Shown: piece by piece, positions 1 through 8,356 of the stretch
How positions within the stretch are numbered: position 1 is the first letter of the stretch
How the letters are laid out: each line of letters starts with the position of its first letter
Assembly: GCA_003241785.1 (NCBI GenBank)
Contig: QFPW01000002.1
Location: forward strand, 1 to 64,000
Source: Rhodovulum sulfidophilum
GTDB lineage: Bacteria; Pseudomonadota; Alphaproteobacteria; Rhodobacterales; Rhodobacteraceae
DNA: 64,000 bases
Direction: 5' to 3'
The notes under the pieces: generated by a model
Told to the model about the DNA's origin: nothing
What the model saw: the letters and a program-made list of their open reading frames with translations, nothing else
The model's database searches: none
Position numbers and translations under genes: made by a program

Positions 1-66
1 CATGCCGAAGAGGATCAGCAGCGTCACGATCGCGGGGCCGTTGCCCTGCGTCAGTAAGTCGATCAA
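1..66 (-). CDS. Possible partial membrane protein, runs off left edge
   Basis: On the minus strand a frame opens after an in-frame TAG near position 84 and reads into the window edge. From a TTG at 66 it encodes about 22 residues beginning (M)IDLLTQGNGPAIVTLLILF, a short polar start followed by a hydrophobic stretch like a first membrane segment. No good ribosome binding site is visible before the TTG. It could be the start of an unidentified membrane protein or chance coding potential. No function is assigned. Confidence 0.3.
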   Translation of the reverse strand, partial: MIDLLTQGNGPAIVTLLILFGM

Positions 67-157
67 GGGTGCAACTCGCTACTCTAATTGCCTGGGAAAG
101 CCCTTCCATGCCCGGACTTTCGTCGGCTCGGGCCGAGGCAACATGTACCATGGCGGA

Positions 158-1042
158 TCAGGTCTCAAGCATCTTCCGCGGCCTGACCAGCGCGATGCCG
201 GTCAGCATCAGGGCGAGTGATAGCCATACAAGCGGGCCGGGGCGCTCGCCCAGCAGCAGCATGCCCCAGAAAACCCCAGAGATGGTAACCACATAGCCGA
301 TCTGGCTCGCGAAGACCGCGCCGGCGCCGGCGGCGAGCCAGACGTAGGCGACATAGGCGACAAGGTTGATCGGGCTGGTCGCGAGCAGCGCCATTTCGCC
401 GGTCCCGAGGCCGCGCGGCGCGGTCGCGGCGCCGGTCGCCACGGCGAGCGGCAGCGTCAGGGCCACGCTGATCACCGAGGCGCCGAACAGGAGCCCGACC
501 GGATCGGCGTCCGGCGGGCGGCGCGACAGCACGTTGGCCTCGACGGCGTAGCTGACCGGGCCGAGCATGGCGAGGAGCACCATCATCGGCGGCGCCGGGC
601 CGCCGCCCGCGCCGGGAAGCACCAGCAGCGCCACCGCCGCGAGGCCGAGCAGCAGCCCGCCGATTCGCCGGCCGGCGAATCGCTCCTCCCCGAGCAGGAG
701 CGCGATCGGGAGCGCGCAGATCGGCACCATCGCGAGGATGATCGCCCGCGCGCCGACCGCGAGCTCGCCCGCCGTGAGAAAGGTGAAATAGCCCGGCAGC
801 ACCGTGCCGAGCACCGCGATCGCCAGCATCGCCGGCCCGCTCTCGCTCCAGCGCGGCCAGGGGCGGCGCGTCGCGAAGAAGACGAGCGCGGCGAGCCCGG
901 CCATCAGCAGGTTCTGCCACAGGAGCAGGCTCAGCGCCGGATAGCCGGCGCTCGCCGCGAGCTTCAGGAGCGGCATGGTCAGCCCCCAGGCGCCCCCGCT
1001 CGCCACGAGAACCGCCCAGGGCGGGGGCGCGGCGCGCGCCAC
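158..1042 (-). CDS. EamA-family (DMT superfamily) transporter
   Basis: About 294 residues with some ten hydrophobic segments forming two EamA repeats, each closing with the family's GER/GEE turn (GEERF in the first half, GERPG in the second). Such proteins are inner-membrane exporters of metabolites or amino acids; the substrate cannot be read from sequence. I chose the GTG at 1042 because the frame upstream is Arg/Pro-rich, has no membrane character and would lie inside the upstream phosphoesterase gene. With that start only 7 bases separate the two genes, so they are probably co-transcribed. This is the last gene of the minus-strand cyclo-ligase/phosphoesterase unit. Confidence 0.85.
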   Translation of the reverse strand: MARAAPPPWAVLVASGGAWGLTMPLLKLAASAGYPALSLLLWQNLLMAGLAALVFFATRRPWPRWSESGPAMLAIAVLGTVLPGYFTFLTAGELAVGARAIILAMVPICALPIALLLGEERFAGRRIGGLLLGLAAVALLVLPGAGGGPAPPMMVLLAMLGPVSYAVEANVLSRRPPDADPVGLLFGASVISVALTLPLAVATGAATAPRGLGTGEMALLATSPINLVAYVAYVWLAAGAGAVFASQIGYVVTISGVFWGMLLLGERPGPLVWLSLALMLTGIALVRPRKMLET

Positions 1043-1049
1043 GGGCGGC

Positions 1050-1892
1050 TCAGGACGCCGTCGCCGGGGCGGCGAGTCCTTCGGGGACCGCCGGGGCAAG
1101 CCGGCCGCCGAGCCGGATCGGACAAACGCGAAGCGCGCGGCCCGAACGGTCGTCGGTCTCGACATAGACGCCGGAGAGCGTGGCCTCGCCGCCGGCCGGC
1201 TCGAACCTCCCCTTGGTCATTCCGGTGACGAAGCGGCTGATCGGCTCGAGCTTGTCCATGCCGATCACGCTGTCATAGTCGCCGCACATGCCGGCGTCGC
1301 TCTGATAGGCGGCGCCGCGGGCGAGGATCATCGTGTCGGCGGTCGGCACATGGGTATGGGTACCGACGACGAGGCTCGCGCGGCCGTCGCACCAGTGCCC
1401 GAGCGCCATCTTCTCCGAGGTCGCCTCGGCGTGGACGTCGACGATCACCGCGTTCGCCACCCCGCCGAGCGGCGCGGTCCGGAGCGCGGCGTCGATCGCC
1501 GAGAAGGGATCGTCGAACGGCCGCTTCATGAAGACCTGGCCCAGCACCTGCGCCACGAGCACCTTGCGCCCGCCCGGCGCGTCGAAGAGCCGGACGCCGC
1601 GGCCCGGCGCGCTTCGCGCGTAGTTGAGCGGCCTCAGGATGCGCGGATCCTGCTCGATATGGGCGAGCATGTCGCGCTGGTCGAAGGCGTGGTCGCCGAG
1701 CGTGACGCAATCTGCGCCGGCCTCGAACAGCCCTCGCGCGTGGGCGCCGGTCAGGCCCATCCCGCCCGAGGCGTTCTCGCCGTTGACGACGACGAAATCG
1801 AGCTTCCAGTCGCGACGCAGCCCCGGCAGGTCGCGCGCGATCGCCGCGCGGCCCGTCCGCCCCATCACATCGCCGAGAAATAACAGTCGCAT
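1050..1892 (-). CDS. TIGR00282/YmdB-type metallophosphoesterase
   Basis: A 280-residue calcineurin-like phosphoesterase of the YmdB/TIGR00282 family, which holds a dinuclear metal site and in Bacillus hydrolyses 2',3'-cyclic nucleotides. Visible ligands are D8 (LFLGD), the NGEN box at 37-40, GDH with H68, H154 (VDVHAE) and the GTHTHVPTAD segment with H179 and H181. Length is normal for the family. It lies about 50 bases downstream of the cyclo-ligase gene on the same strand, a neighbour pair common in Rhodobacterales. Its role in this lineage is not established. Confidence 0.9.
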   Translation of the reverse strand: MRLLFLGDVMGRTGRAAIARDLPGLRRDWKLDFVVVNGENASGGMGLTGAHARGLFEAGADCVTLGDHAFDQRDMLAHIEQDPRILRPLNYARSAPGRGVRLFDAPGGRKVLVAQVLGQVFMKRPFDDPFSAIDAALRTAPLGGVANAVIVDVHAEATSEKMALGHWCDGRASLVVGTHTHVPTADTMILARGAAYQSDAGMCGDYDSVIGMDKLEPISRFVTGMTKGRFEPAGGEATLSGVYVETDDRSGRALRVCPIRLGGRLAPAVPEGLAAPATAS

Positions 1893-1942
1893 GACGCCCC
1901 CGCTCTAGTCCCGAACGGCGCGAAGGTCCAGCGGTCGCGGGC

Positions 1943-2527
1943 TCAGGCGAGCACGGGCGGCGTGCGGACCCCGGCCTCGGTGATGATCGCGTCGAGCGGC
2001 GCGTCGGTCAGGCCGCGCGGCACCTCGGGCACATACTGCCCCTCGTAGGCGAAGCCATAGCCCGAGACCGCCCGGTGCGCGCGCAGCGCATGCAGGGTCC
2101 GATCGTAGAAGCCGCCGCCGTAGCCGAGCCGGTGGCCGTGGTCGTCGAAGGCGAGGAGCGGCACGAGAAGGGCGTCGGGCGAGACCCAGTCGCCCTCGGC
2201 GGGGACCATCACGTTGAAGGGTCCCGGGACCAGCGGCACGCCGGGCGCCCAGCGCCGGAACAGGAGCGGCCGCGCCGCCGCCTCGATCACCGGGACGCAG
2301 ACCCGGTAGCCGAGCCCGTGCAGCGCCAGCATCGCCGGGCGCGGGTCGATCTCGGTCCGGATCGGCAGATAGCCCGCGATCACCCGCGCGCGGGGCAGCG
2401 GCGCCAGCACCCGGAGCGCGTGCGCCGCCGCGAGCCGCGCCGCGCCGGCCCCGGCGGCATGCGCCCGCGCCCGCGCCGCGTAGCTCTCGCCGCGCGCCGC
2501 GACCTTCTGGCGTTCGAGATCACTCAC
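1943..2527 (-). CDS. 5-formyltetrahydrofolate cyclo-ligase
   Basis: A 194-residue member of the 5-FCL family (YgfA/Fau/MTHFS), which converts 5-formyl-THF to 5,10-methenyl-THF with ATP in the cytoplasm. The family signature GYGGGFYDR is at residues 135-143, and the basic N-terminal helix (LERQKVAARGESYAARARAH) fits the ATP-binding region. The start is GTG with no clear Shine-Dalgarno sequence; an overlapping short frame (ATG at 2543, MLRRPRE then stop) ends across this GTG. A structured RNA candidate lies directly upstream, as 6S RNA does in many proteobacteria. Confidence 0.92.
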   Translation of the reverse strand: MSDLERQKVAARGESYAARARAHAAGAGAARLAAAHALRVLAPLPRARVIAGYLPIRTEIDPRPAMLALHGLGYRVCVPVIEAAARPLLFRRWAPGVPLVPGPFNVMVPAEGDWVSPDALLVPLLAFDDHGHRLGYGGGFYDRTLHALRAHRAVSGYGFAYEGQYVPEVPRGLTDAPLDAIITEAGVRTPPVLA

Positions 2528-2547
2528 GCGGGCGCCGAAGCATGGAA

Positions 2548-2720
2548 ATGGGGGCGGCGGACCCGGCGCGACCGTGGGGGCGTCTAATCCTTGAGAGCCT
2601 GGCTAACCAGGTGGGCGCCGGGTGCGATAGGCCAGGACCAGTCACAGAGCCGGCTCCCTCAAGAATATTTACGGCCACCAGGATGTAGGCCCGTCACGGG
2701 AAGGCCAGAATCCGCCGCTG
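2548..2720 (-). ncRNA. ssrS: Probable 6S RNA (SsrS), upstream of cyclo-ligase gene
   Basis: A gene-free stretch read on the minus strand folds over about 170 nt. GCGGCGGA near 2714 can pair with TCCGCCGC near 2556 as an 8-bp closing helix. Inside it, CTTGAG-GGAGCC near 2660 pairs with GGCTC-TCAAG near 2590, and CCTGG-TTAG-CCAGG forms a small hairpin. Size, long hairpin shape and position right before a ygfA-type gene match the known 6S location in proteobacteria. Ends are approximate. I could not verify the open central bubble against a covariance model, so identity rests on synteny plus fold. Confidence 0.5.
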
Positions 2721-2788
2721 CGAAATGTAGGACGAAACGTCACGGTTTTGAAGGGGGTCGGAGGGATCCGAAAGTCGCGGCGCGCCCG

Positions 2789-3550
2789 TCACGTGCCCCG
2801 GCCGCCGCAATCGGGACAATCGGCGCGGGCGGCGATGCGGAGCCGGCGCGTCTCGGCGCGCAGCCCGTCGAAGAGCAGGAGCCGGCCGCGCAGCCCCTGC
2901 CCCGCCCCGGCGATCTCCTTCACCGCCTCGAGCGCCAGCAGCGCGCCGAGCACGCCGGGCAGCGGGCCCACGACACCGGCCTCGGCGCAGGAGGGTGCCA
3001 GCCCCTCGGCCGGCGGCTCGGGGAAGAGGCAGCGATAGCAGGGGCCGCCCCGCGCCGGGTCGAAGAGCGCGATCTGGCCTTCCCACTGGCTCATCGCCGC
3101 CGAGAGCAGCGGGATGCCCGCCGCGACGCAGGCGGCGTTGACCGCGTAGCGGGTGGCGAAATTGTCCGACCCGTCGATGACGAGCGTGGCGCCGGCGAGG
3201 AGCTCCGCCGCGTTGCCGGCGTCGAGCCGGGCCGCGACCGGCGTCACCGCGACGCCCGGATTGATCCGGCGGAGCGCCGCGGCGGCGGCGGCCGCCTTGG
3301 ACGCGCCGATGTCGTCCATGCCGAACAGGATCTGCCGCTGCAGGTTCGAGAGCGCGACGGTGTCGTCGTCGATGATGTCGAGCGCGCCCACCCCGGCGGC
3401 GGCGAGATAGAGCAGCGCGGGATCGCCGAGCCCGCCCGCGCCCACCACGACGACCCGGGCCGCGCGCAGCCGCGCCTGTCCGGGACCGCCGATCTCGCGC
3501 AGCACGATATGGCGGGCGTAGCGGGCGAGCTCGTCGGGCGAGAGGCTCAT
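2789..3550 (-). CDS. moeB: HesA/MoeB/ThiF family adenylyltransferase
   Basis: A 253-residue E1-like enzyme that adenylates the C-terminal Gly-Gly of a small sulfur carrier (MoaD or ThiS). The nucleotide loop GAGGLG is at 37-42, followed by D61-D63, SNLQRQ with R72 and K85. Zinc cysteines are C171/C174 (CYRC) and C245/C248 (CPDC), and C188 matches the MoeB active-site region. It lacks the C-terminal rhodanese domain of MOCS3-type proteins. The start ATG overlaps the stop of the GNAT gene (ATGA), placing it at the end of the coaBC-dut-rrf2-cysK-GNAT operon. Whether it serves molybdopterin or thiamine synthesis cannot be decided. Confidence 0.88.
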   Translation of the reverse strand: MSLSPDELARYARHIVLREIGGPGQARLRAARVVVVGAGGLGDPALLYLAAAGVGALDIIDDDTVALSNLQRQILFGMDDIGASKAAAAAAALRRINPGVAVTPVAARLDAGNAAELLAGATLVIDGSDNFATRYAVNAACVAAGIPLLSAAMSQWEGQIALFDPARGGPCYRCLFPEPPAEGLAPSCAEAGVVGPLPGVLGALLALEAVKEIAGAGQGLRGRLLLFDGLRAETRRLRIAARADCPDCGGRGT

Positions 3551-4194
3551 GCGACCTCCTTCTCGAGCCAGACCAGCCGCGCCCCCGCGCCAAGGTCGCG
3601 CGCGAGCACCGTCCGGAAGCCGGCGGCGAGGAAGAGCGCGGGCTCGGGGGGGACCGTGGCGCGATGGCCGAGCCGGAGCGCGCCGAGCGCGCGCGCCTCG
3701 GCCTCGGCGGCGGCGATCAGGTCGCGGCCGATGCCCCGGCGGCGGTGCCCGGGGTCGACGAAGAGGATCTCGACCTCCGCCGTGGCGCCGATCCGGCGCA
3801 GGCGCAGGTGCCCCGCCATCGCGCCCCCCTCGGCGCGCCAGCCGAGCGAGCGGGTCTCGCCCGCCGCCTCGGCCTCGAGCGCGGCGCGGCTGTCGGCGGC
3901 GAGGCGCGCGTCGCCTTCGACGCGCACGAGCCCCCGGGGCGGCGGCGCGCCGCGGGCGCGGCGGCGGAGCGCGCGCAGCAGGAGGGCGTAGCCGAGGACC
4001 GGCGCCGCGAGCAGCGCGGCCCAGCCGAGGCGGGCGGCGAAGACGCCGGGCTCGGCCCCCGGCAGCATCTGGGTCGCCGCCAGAAGCAGCGCCCCACCGA
4101 GCGCGATCCCGATGAGCGGCGGGCGCGGCGCCCCCGCCAGCCGGGCGCAGCCGAGCGCGGCGAGGACGAGGGCCAGGACGAGGAGCGGCGCCAT
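3547..4194 (-). CDS. GNAT N-acetyltransferase with N-terminal membrane segments
   Basis: 215 residues. The first ~80 hold three hydrophobic segments (around 2-20, 25-45 and 58-75); the rest is a GNAT fold with the acetyl-CoA loop RRRGIGRDL at about residues 147-156. It should therefore be a membrane-attached acetyltransferase with a cytoplasmic catalytic domain; its substrate is unknown. It starts 4 bases after the cysK stop and overlaps moeB by ATGA, so it is translated as part of that operon. The fusion of membrane segments to GNAT is unusual compared with soluble family members. Confidence 0.75.
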   Translation of the reverse strand: MAPLLVLALVLAALGCARLAGAPRPPLIGIALGGALLLAATQMLPGAEPGVFAARLGWAALLAAPVLGYALLLRALRRRARGAPPPRGLVRVEGDARLAADSRAALEAEAAGETRSLGWRAEGGAMAGHLRLRRIGATAEVEILFVDPGHRRRGIGRDLIAAAEAEARALGALRLGHRATVPPEPALFLAAGFRTVLARDLGAGARLVWLEKEVA

Positions 4195-4198
4195 CCGG

Positions 4199-5149
4199 TC
4201 AGATCCCCTCGAAGAGGGCGGTCGAGAGATAGCGCTCGGCGAAGCTCGGCAGCACGGTGACGATCCGCTTGCCCGCCATCCCGGGCTCCGCCGCGATCTC
4301 GAGCGCGGCGGCGACCGCGGCGCCCGAGGAGATGCCGCAGGGGATGCCCTCGACGGCCGCGAGCCGGCGCGCCATGTCGAGCGCGTTCTCGTTGCCGATC
4401 GTCAGAACCCGGTCGATCAGGCCCCGGTCGAGGATCGAGGGCACGAAGCCCGCGCCGAGCCCCTGGATCCGGTGCGGGCCGGGATCGCCGCCGGAGAGGA
4501 CCGGGCTGTCCTCGGGCTCGACCGCGACGATCTCGACCCCGGGCGCCCGCGCGCGGAGCACGCGCCCGACGCCGGTCAGCGTGCCGCCGGTGCCGACGCC
4601 CGCGACGAAGACATCGACCCTGCCGCCGGTGTCGGTCCAGATCTCCTCGGCGGTGGTCACGGCGTGGATCTCGGGATTGGCGGCGTTGTCGAACTGCCGC
4701 GGCATCACCGCCCCCGGGATCTCGCGCAGCAGGTCCTCGGCCCGCGCGATCGCGCCTGACATGCCGAGCGCCGCGGGCGTGAGCTCGAGCCGCGCGCCGA
4801 GCAGGAGCAGCATCTTGCGCCGTTCGATCGACATGCTGTCGGGCATCACCAGCACCAGCGGATGGCCGCGCGCGGCGCAGACGAAGGCGAGCCCGATCCC
4901 GGTATTGCCCGAGGTCGCCTCGATCACCGTGCCGCCGGGCGCGAGCGCGCCCGAGTTCGCCAGCGCGTCGAGCATCGCGACGCCGATCCGGTCCTTGACC
5001 GAGAGCGCGGGGTTCAGGAATTCGAGCTTCGCGAGGATCTCCGCCGCGACCCCAGCCTCGGCCGCGATCCGGGCGAGCCGGACCAGCGGCGTGCCGCCGA
5101 CCACCTCGGTGATGTCGCCATAGACGCGGCCGCGGGCGGGTCTGACCAT
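4199..5149 (-). CDS. cysK: Cysteine synthase (O-acetylserine sulfhydrylase)
   Basis: A PLP enzyme of about 316 residues making L-cysteine from O-acetylserine and sulfide. The Schiff-base lysine lies in NPALSVKDR (K52), the substrate loop TSGNTG at 79-84, and GTGGTLTG binds the PLP phosphate. I start at the ATG at 5149 (MVRPARGRVYGDI) because an upstream frame start at 5188 would run back into the Rrf2 gene, whose stop is at 5160. It directly follows an Rrf2 regulator, the arrangement of CymR-type sulfur control, so regulation by its neighbour is a reasonable inference. Confidence 0.93.
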   Translation of the reverse strand: MVRPARGRVYGDITEVVGGTPLVRLARIAAEAGVAAEILAKLEFLNPALSVKDRIGVAMLDALANSGALAPGGTVIEATSGNTGIGLAFVCAARGHPLVLVMPDSMSIERRKMLLLLGARLELTPAALGMSGAIARAEDLLREIPGAVMPRQFDNAANPEIHAVTTAEEIWTDTGGRVDVFVAGVGTGGTLTGVGRVLRARAPGVEIVAVEPEDSPVLSGGDPGPHRIQGLGAGFVPSILDRGLIDRVLTIGNENALDMARRLAAVEGIPCGISSGAAVAAALEIAAEPGMAGKRIVTVLPSFAERYLSTALFEGI

Positions 5150-5159
5150 CTCGCGGCGC

Positions 5160-5609
5160 TCAGATCGAATAGTCTGGCACGGTGCCATCGGCGCGCGGAA
5201 TCCCCTGGACCCGCGCCTGGCGGCAGAGGTCCTCCATGGTGATCGCGTCGAAGCGGCGCAGGATCTCGGCCTCGATCCCTTCCCAGAGCGGGCCGATCAC
5301 CTGCTCGCCGAGCGCGGCGGTCGAGGGGGTCGGGTCCTCGTCGCTGTCGAGCCCCTGCACCACGCGCACCACGTCGCCGAGCGTCACGCGCCGCCGCTCG
5401 CGCGCGAGGATGTAGCCGCCGCGCGGGCCGCGCACGCCGCGCAGCACGCCCTCGCGCACGAGGCGCTGCAGCACCTGCTCGAGATAGCGCTGCGGGATGC
5501 CCTGCCGGGCGGTGATGTCGCGCGACTGCACCGGGTCGGGGCGCGCGTTATAGGCGATGTCGAGCACCGCCTCGAGCGCGAGCGCGGTCTTGCGCGACAG
5601 TCTCAGCAT
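5160..5609 (-). CDS. Rrf2 family transcriptional regulator
   Basis: 149 residues with the Rrf2 winged helix (MLRLSRKTALALEAVLDIA ... RGPRGGYILAR at about 1-72) and a C-terminal helical segment. Only one cysteine is present (LCRQ near residue 130), so the three-cysteine [2Fe-2S] site of IscR/RirA is absent. That leaves a CymR-like, cluster-free regulator as the best guess. It overlaps dut upstream by 7 bases and is followed 10 bases later by cysK, consistent with a sulfur or cysteine-responsive regulator encoded with its target. DNA target and effector are unknown. Confidence 0.88.
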   Translation of the reverse strand: MLRLSRKTALALEAVLDIAYNARPDPVQSRDITARQGIPQRYLEQVLQRLVREGVLRGVRGPRGGYILARERRRVTLGDVVRVVQGLDSDEDPTPSTAALGEQVIGPLWEGIEAEILRRFDAITMEDLCRQARVQGIPRADGTVPDYSI

Positions 5610-6124
5610 GGCGCCTTCCCCGGCGGCGTCGCGGCGATCCCGGTCGAGCCGAAGCCGCCGGCGCCGCGCTCCGTCGCGTCGAGCGCCGCGACGGTGGTGA
5701 AGACCGCGCGGGTGACCGGCGCCACCACCATCTGCGCGATCCGCGTGCCATGGGCGATGGTGACCGGCTCGGCGCCGTGGTTGATCACGATGATCCCGAT
5801 CTCGCCGCGGTAGTCGGCGTCGATCGTGCCGGGGCTGTTGAGGAGCGTCAGGCCCTCGCGAAGCGCGAGGCCGGAGCGGGGCCGCATCTGGGCCTCGTAG
5901 CCGGGCGGCAGGGCGATCGCGAGGCCGGTCGGGACCAGCGCCCGCGCGCCGGGCGCGAGCAGGCGGCCCCGGGCGCGTTCCTCCGGCGGCAGATTGGCCT
6001 GGATGTCCATCCCGGCCGCGTCGGCGGTGGCATAGGCCGGCAGCGGCAGGTCCGGATCGCGCGCGGGCAGGACCAGGAGCCCGACCGTGACCTCGGCCGC
6101 GACCTCGGCCGTGCCCCGGGTCAC
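5603..6124 (-). CDS. dut: dUTP diphosphatase
   Basis: A 173-residue trimeric dUTPase that cleaves dUTP to dUMP and PPi, keeping uracil out of DNA and feeding dTMP synthesis. All five motifs are visible: DAAGMD (35-40), RPRSG (81-85), GTIDADYRGE (99-108), RIAQM (128-132) and the C-terminal RGAGGFGSTG (153-162). The start overlaps coaBC by ATGA and the end overlaps the Rrf2 gene. The coaBC-dut pairing is widespread in bacteria. Confidence 0.95.
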   Translation of the reverse strand: MTRGTAEVAAEVTVGLLVLPARDPDLPLPAYATADAAGMDIQANLPPEERARGRLLAPGARALVPTGLAIALPPGYEAQMRPRSGLALREGLTLLNSPGTIDADYRGEIGIIVINHGAEPVTIAHGTRIAQMVVAPVTRAVFTTVAALDATERGAGGFGSTGIAATPPGKAPC

Positions 6125-7353
6125 GCCAGCGCCTCCGCCATGCGGTCGACCAGCCGCTCGGCGGTCGCCTCCTTGCTCATCCGGGGCCAGGGCTCGGCGC
6201 CCGCCTCAGTGATCAGCGTCACCGCGTTCTCGGTCCCGCCCATGATCCCGGTCGCCGGGGCCACGTCGTTGGCGACCAGCCAGTCGCAACCCTTGCGCAG
6301 CCGCTTCGCGGTCGCGTTGGCGAGCACGTCGTTGGTCTCGGCGGCGAAGCCGATCACCAGCCGGGGCCGGTTCTCGTTGAGATGCGCCACGGTCTTCAGG
6401 ATGTCCGGATTCTCGGCCAGTTCGATCAGGGGCGGCGCGCCGTCGGCGGTCTTCTTCACCTTCGAGGCGCTCGGTGCCCGGACGTGCCAGTCGGCGACGG
6501 CGGCGGCGAAGACCGCGGCCTCGGCCGGCAGCGCGCCGAGCACGGCGTCGCGCATCTCGGTCGCGGTCTCGATCTCGACGATCTCGCAGCCCGCCGGGCG
6601 GGGCGCGGTCGCGGGGCCGGTGACGAAGGTCACGCGCGCGCCGCGCCGCGCCAGCGCCTGGGCGATCGCGGTGCCCTGCCGGCCCGAGGAGCGGTTGGCG
6701 ATATAGCGCACCGGGTCGATCGGCTCGTGCGTCGGGCCCGAGGTCACGATCACGTGCCGGCCCGTCAGCGCGCCCGGCACGGGCGCGAGCGGCACCGGAT
6801 CGAGCGTGGCGCCGGCGGCGAGCGCCGCCTCGACCGCCGCGAGGATCGCCGGCGGCTCGGCCATCCGGCCCGCCCCGAACTCGCCGCAGGCCATGGCGCC
6901 GGCGTCCGGACCGACGAAGAGCGCGCCGTCGGCGGCGAGCGTCGCGCGGTTGCGCTCCGTCGCCGGATGCAGCCACATCCGCACGTTCATCGCCGGGGCG
7001 TAGAGCACGCGCTTGTCGGTCGCGAGCAGGAGCGTGCTCGCGAGATCGTCGGCGAAGCCGTTCGCGGCCTTGGCCATCAGATCCGCCGTGGCGGGCGCCA
7101 CGACCACGAGATCGGCGGCGCGGGAGAGCTGGATATGGCCCATCTCCGCCTCGGCGGTCAGGTCGAAAAGCTCGGTATAGCTCCGGTTCTCGGCCAGCGC
7201 GGCGAGCGACAGCGGCGTCACGAACTCGCCAGCGGCTCGCGTCAGCACCGGCACGACCTCGATCCCCGACTTCCGCGCGAGCCGGACGAATTCGAGGCTC
7301 TTGTAGGCGGCGATCCCGCCCCCCACGATCAGAAGCACGCGGCGACCGGCCAT
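6121..7353 (-). CDS. coaBC: Bifunctional phosphopantothenoylcysteine decarboxylase / phosphopantothenate-cysteine ligase
   Basis: A 410-residue CoA-biosynthesis enzyme. The N-terminal flavoprotein CoaC (about 1-180) shows the active-site H73, the PAMN motif with N123 and the flexible-loop cysteine C156 in CGEFGAGRM. The C-terminal CoaB ligase (about 190-410) shows VTSGPTHEPIDPVRYI, the SSGRQG nucleotide region and the ADWH...SKVKK lysine motif. It is the first gene of a six-gene minus-strand operon. A promoter (TTGAAC, 17 bp, TACAGT) lies about 65-90 bases upstream. Confidence 0.95.
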   Translation of the reverse strand: MAGRRVLLIVGGGIAAYKSLEFVRLARKSGIEVVPVLTRAAGEFVTPLSLAALAENRSYTELFDLTAEAEMGHIQLSRAADLVVVAPATADLMAKAANGFADDLASTLLLATDKRVLYAPAMNVRMWLHPATERNRATLAADGALFVGPDAGAMACGEFGAGRMAEPPAILAAVEAALAAGATLDPVPLAPVPGALTGRHVIVTSGPTHEPIDPVRYIANRSSGRQGTAIAQALARRGARVTFVTGPATAPRPAGCEIVEIETATEMRDAVLGALPAEAAVFAAAVADWHVRAPSASKVKKTADGAPPLIELAENPDILKTVAHLNENRPRLVIGFAAETNDVLANATAKRLRKGCDWLVANDVAPATGIMGGTENAVTLITEAGAEPWPRMSKEATAERLVDRMAEALA

Positions 7354-7414
7354 GTCTCGGACCTCTCGGTTTCACATCTCAGGCACCGAGGAATCCCGGG
7401 ATCCCCGCGGATCG

Positions 7415-7443
7415 ACTGTAGTTCGCGCCTCGCGCGGGTTCAA
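7415..7443 (-). promoter_or_regulatory. Candidate sigma-70 promoter for coaBC operon
   Basis: On the minus strand TTGAAC (7443-7438) is followed after exactly 17 bases by TACAGT (7420-7415). Transcription would begin near 7408 and give a leader of about 55 nt before the coaBC ATG at 7353. Confidence 0.55.
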
Positions 7444-7459
7444 CCCGGGGTCGCGGGCG

Positions 7460-8356
7460 TCACGGCCGGGGCAGCGGCGTCCGCGATTCCTGGCCCGCGT
7501 GGGCCCGCGCCTCCGCCCTCTCGCGCAGGGCGGCGCAGGGATCGGCCCGCGCCGGCGAGGGCGCGAGCATCAGCGCGTCGTAATCGCCCGCGTTGTCCGG
7601 ATCGTCCTCGAACTGGCCCAGCGTCACGATCCGGAGGCCGGGCTGGGCGTAGTTCACCAGCGCGGGCATGCCGCGCAGCTTGTCGGCGTGGCCGCTGCCG
7701 GTGATCACCACGACCTGGCCGCCGCCGGTCATCGTGCGCGCCCAGATCGCCGCGTCGGCGAGACCCGCGTCGCGGAACCGCTGCGCCTCGACCATGCCCG
7801 CCAGCATCTCGTCGGGCAGCGCGTCGCAATGCGCCCGACGCTGCTCGGCCTCGCGCAGCCGCTGCTCGGCCGGCGGCAGCGGCTGGTCGAGCCCGTAGTT
7901 CGCGGCGTCGGGACCGAAGGCCCCGGCCGCGCCCTCGAGCACCGCGCGGCGCACTTCGGCGCTCGGCTGCTGCGCCCCGAAGACTTGCGCCCGGGGCGCC
8001 GCGGCGAGGATCGGCCAGTAGAGACCGAAATCCGGCCAGCCGCTCTCCTCCCATTCGAGCGCGGCCTCGATCGCCTCACGCGAGGCGCCGCTCGCGCGCA
8101 GCGCGTTGACCTTCTCCTCGTCGTCCTGCGGAACCATCTCGAAGACCAGCGCCGCCGGACGCAGCGCGGCGACGATCTCGGCCTGGTTGCGGTGATGCGC
8201 GGGATTGTCGTGCACCTCGCCCAGCACCACGATATCGGCGCCGCGGGCGAGATCGACAAACTCTGGGACGGTCGATGCGCGCAGGGCCGACGCCGTGAGT
8301 CCGCCGAGCGCCAGAAGGGCGATGGTCACCGTTCCCGCGCGAAGGCAGATCCGCAT
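7460..8356 (-). CDS. ChaN family protein (haem-binding/iron-regulated type)
   Basis: About 298 residues with an N-terminal signal-type segment (ICLRAGTVTIALLALGG) and the ChaN signature GEVHDNPAHH, followed by the family's mid-region and a GSGHADKLRGMPA segment near the C-terminus. Campylobacter ChaN binds a haem pair at the outer membrane; many alphaproteobacterial members are uncharacterised. I chose the ATG at 8356 because it places a hydrophobic signal segment at the N-terminus. No lipobox cysteine is obvious, so a periplasmic location is as likely as a lipoprotein. It follows rpoHII by about 90 bases on the same strand and may be read through from it. Confidence 0.78.
   Translation of the reverse strand: MRICLRAGTVTIALLALGGLTASALRASTVPEFVDLARGADIVVLGEVHDNPAHHRNQAEIVAALRPAALVFEMVPQDDEEKVNALRASGASREAIEAALEWEESGWPDFGLYWPILAAAPRAQVFGAQQPSAEVRRAVLEGAAGAFGPDAANYGLDQPLPPAEQRLREAEQRRAHCDALPDEMLAGMVEAQRFRDAGLADAAIWARTMTGGGQVVVITGSGHADKLRGMPALVNYAQPGLRIVTLGQFEDDPDNAGDYDALMLAPSPARADPCAALRERAEARAHAGQESRTPLPRP

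Noticed and set aside
2..296. Short plus-strand frames at the left edge
   Set aside because: Low-complexity composition, no ribosome binding site, and overlap with the real EamA gene on the other strand.
7425..7450. GGTTCAACCC resembling a tRNA T-loop
   Set aside because: No acceptor stem or D/anticodon arms can be drawn around it; the bases belong to the coaBC promoter (-35 TTGAAC).
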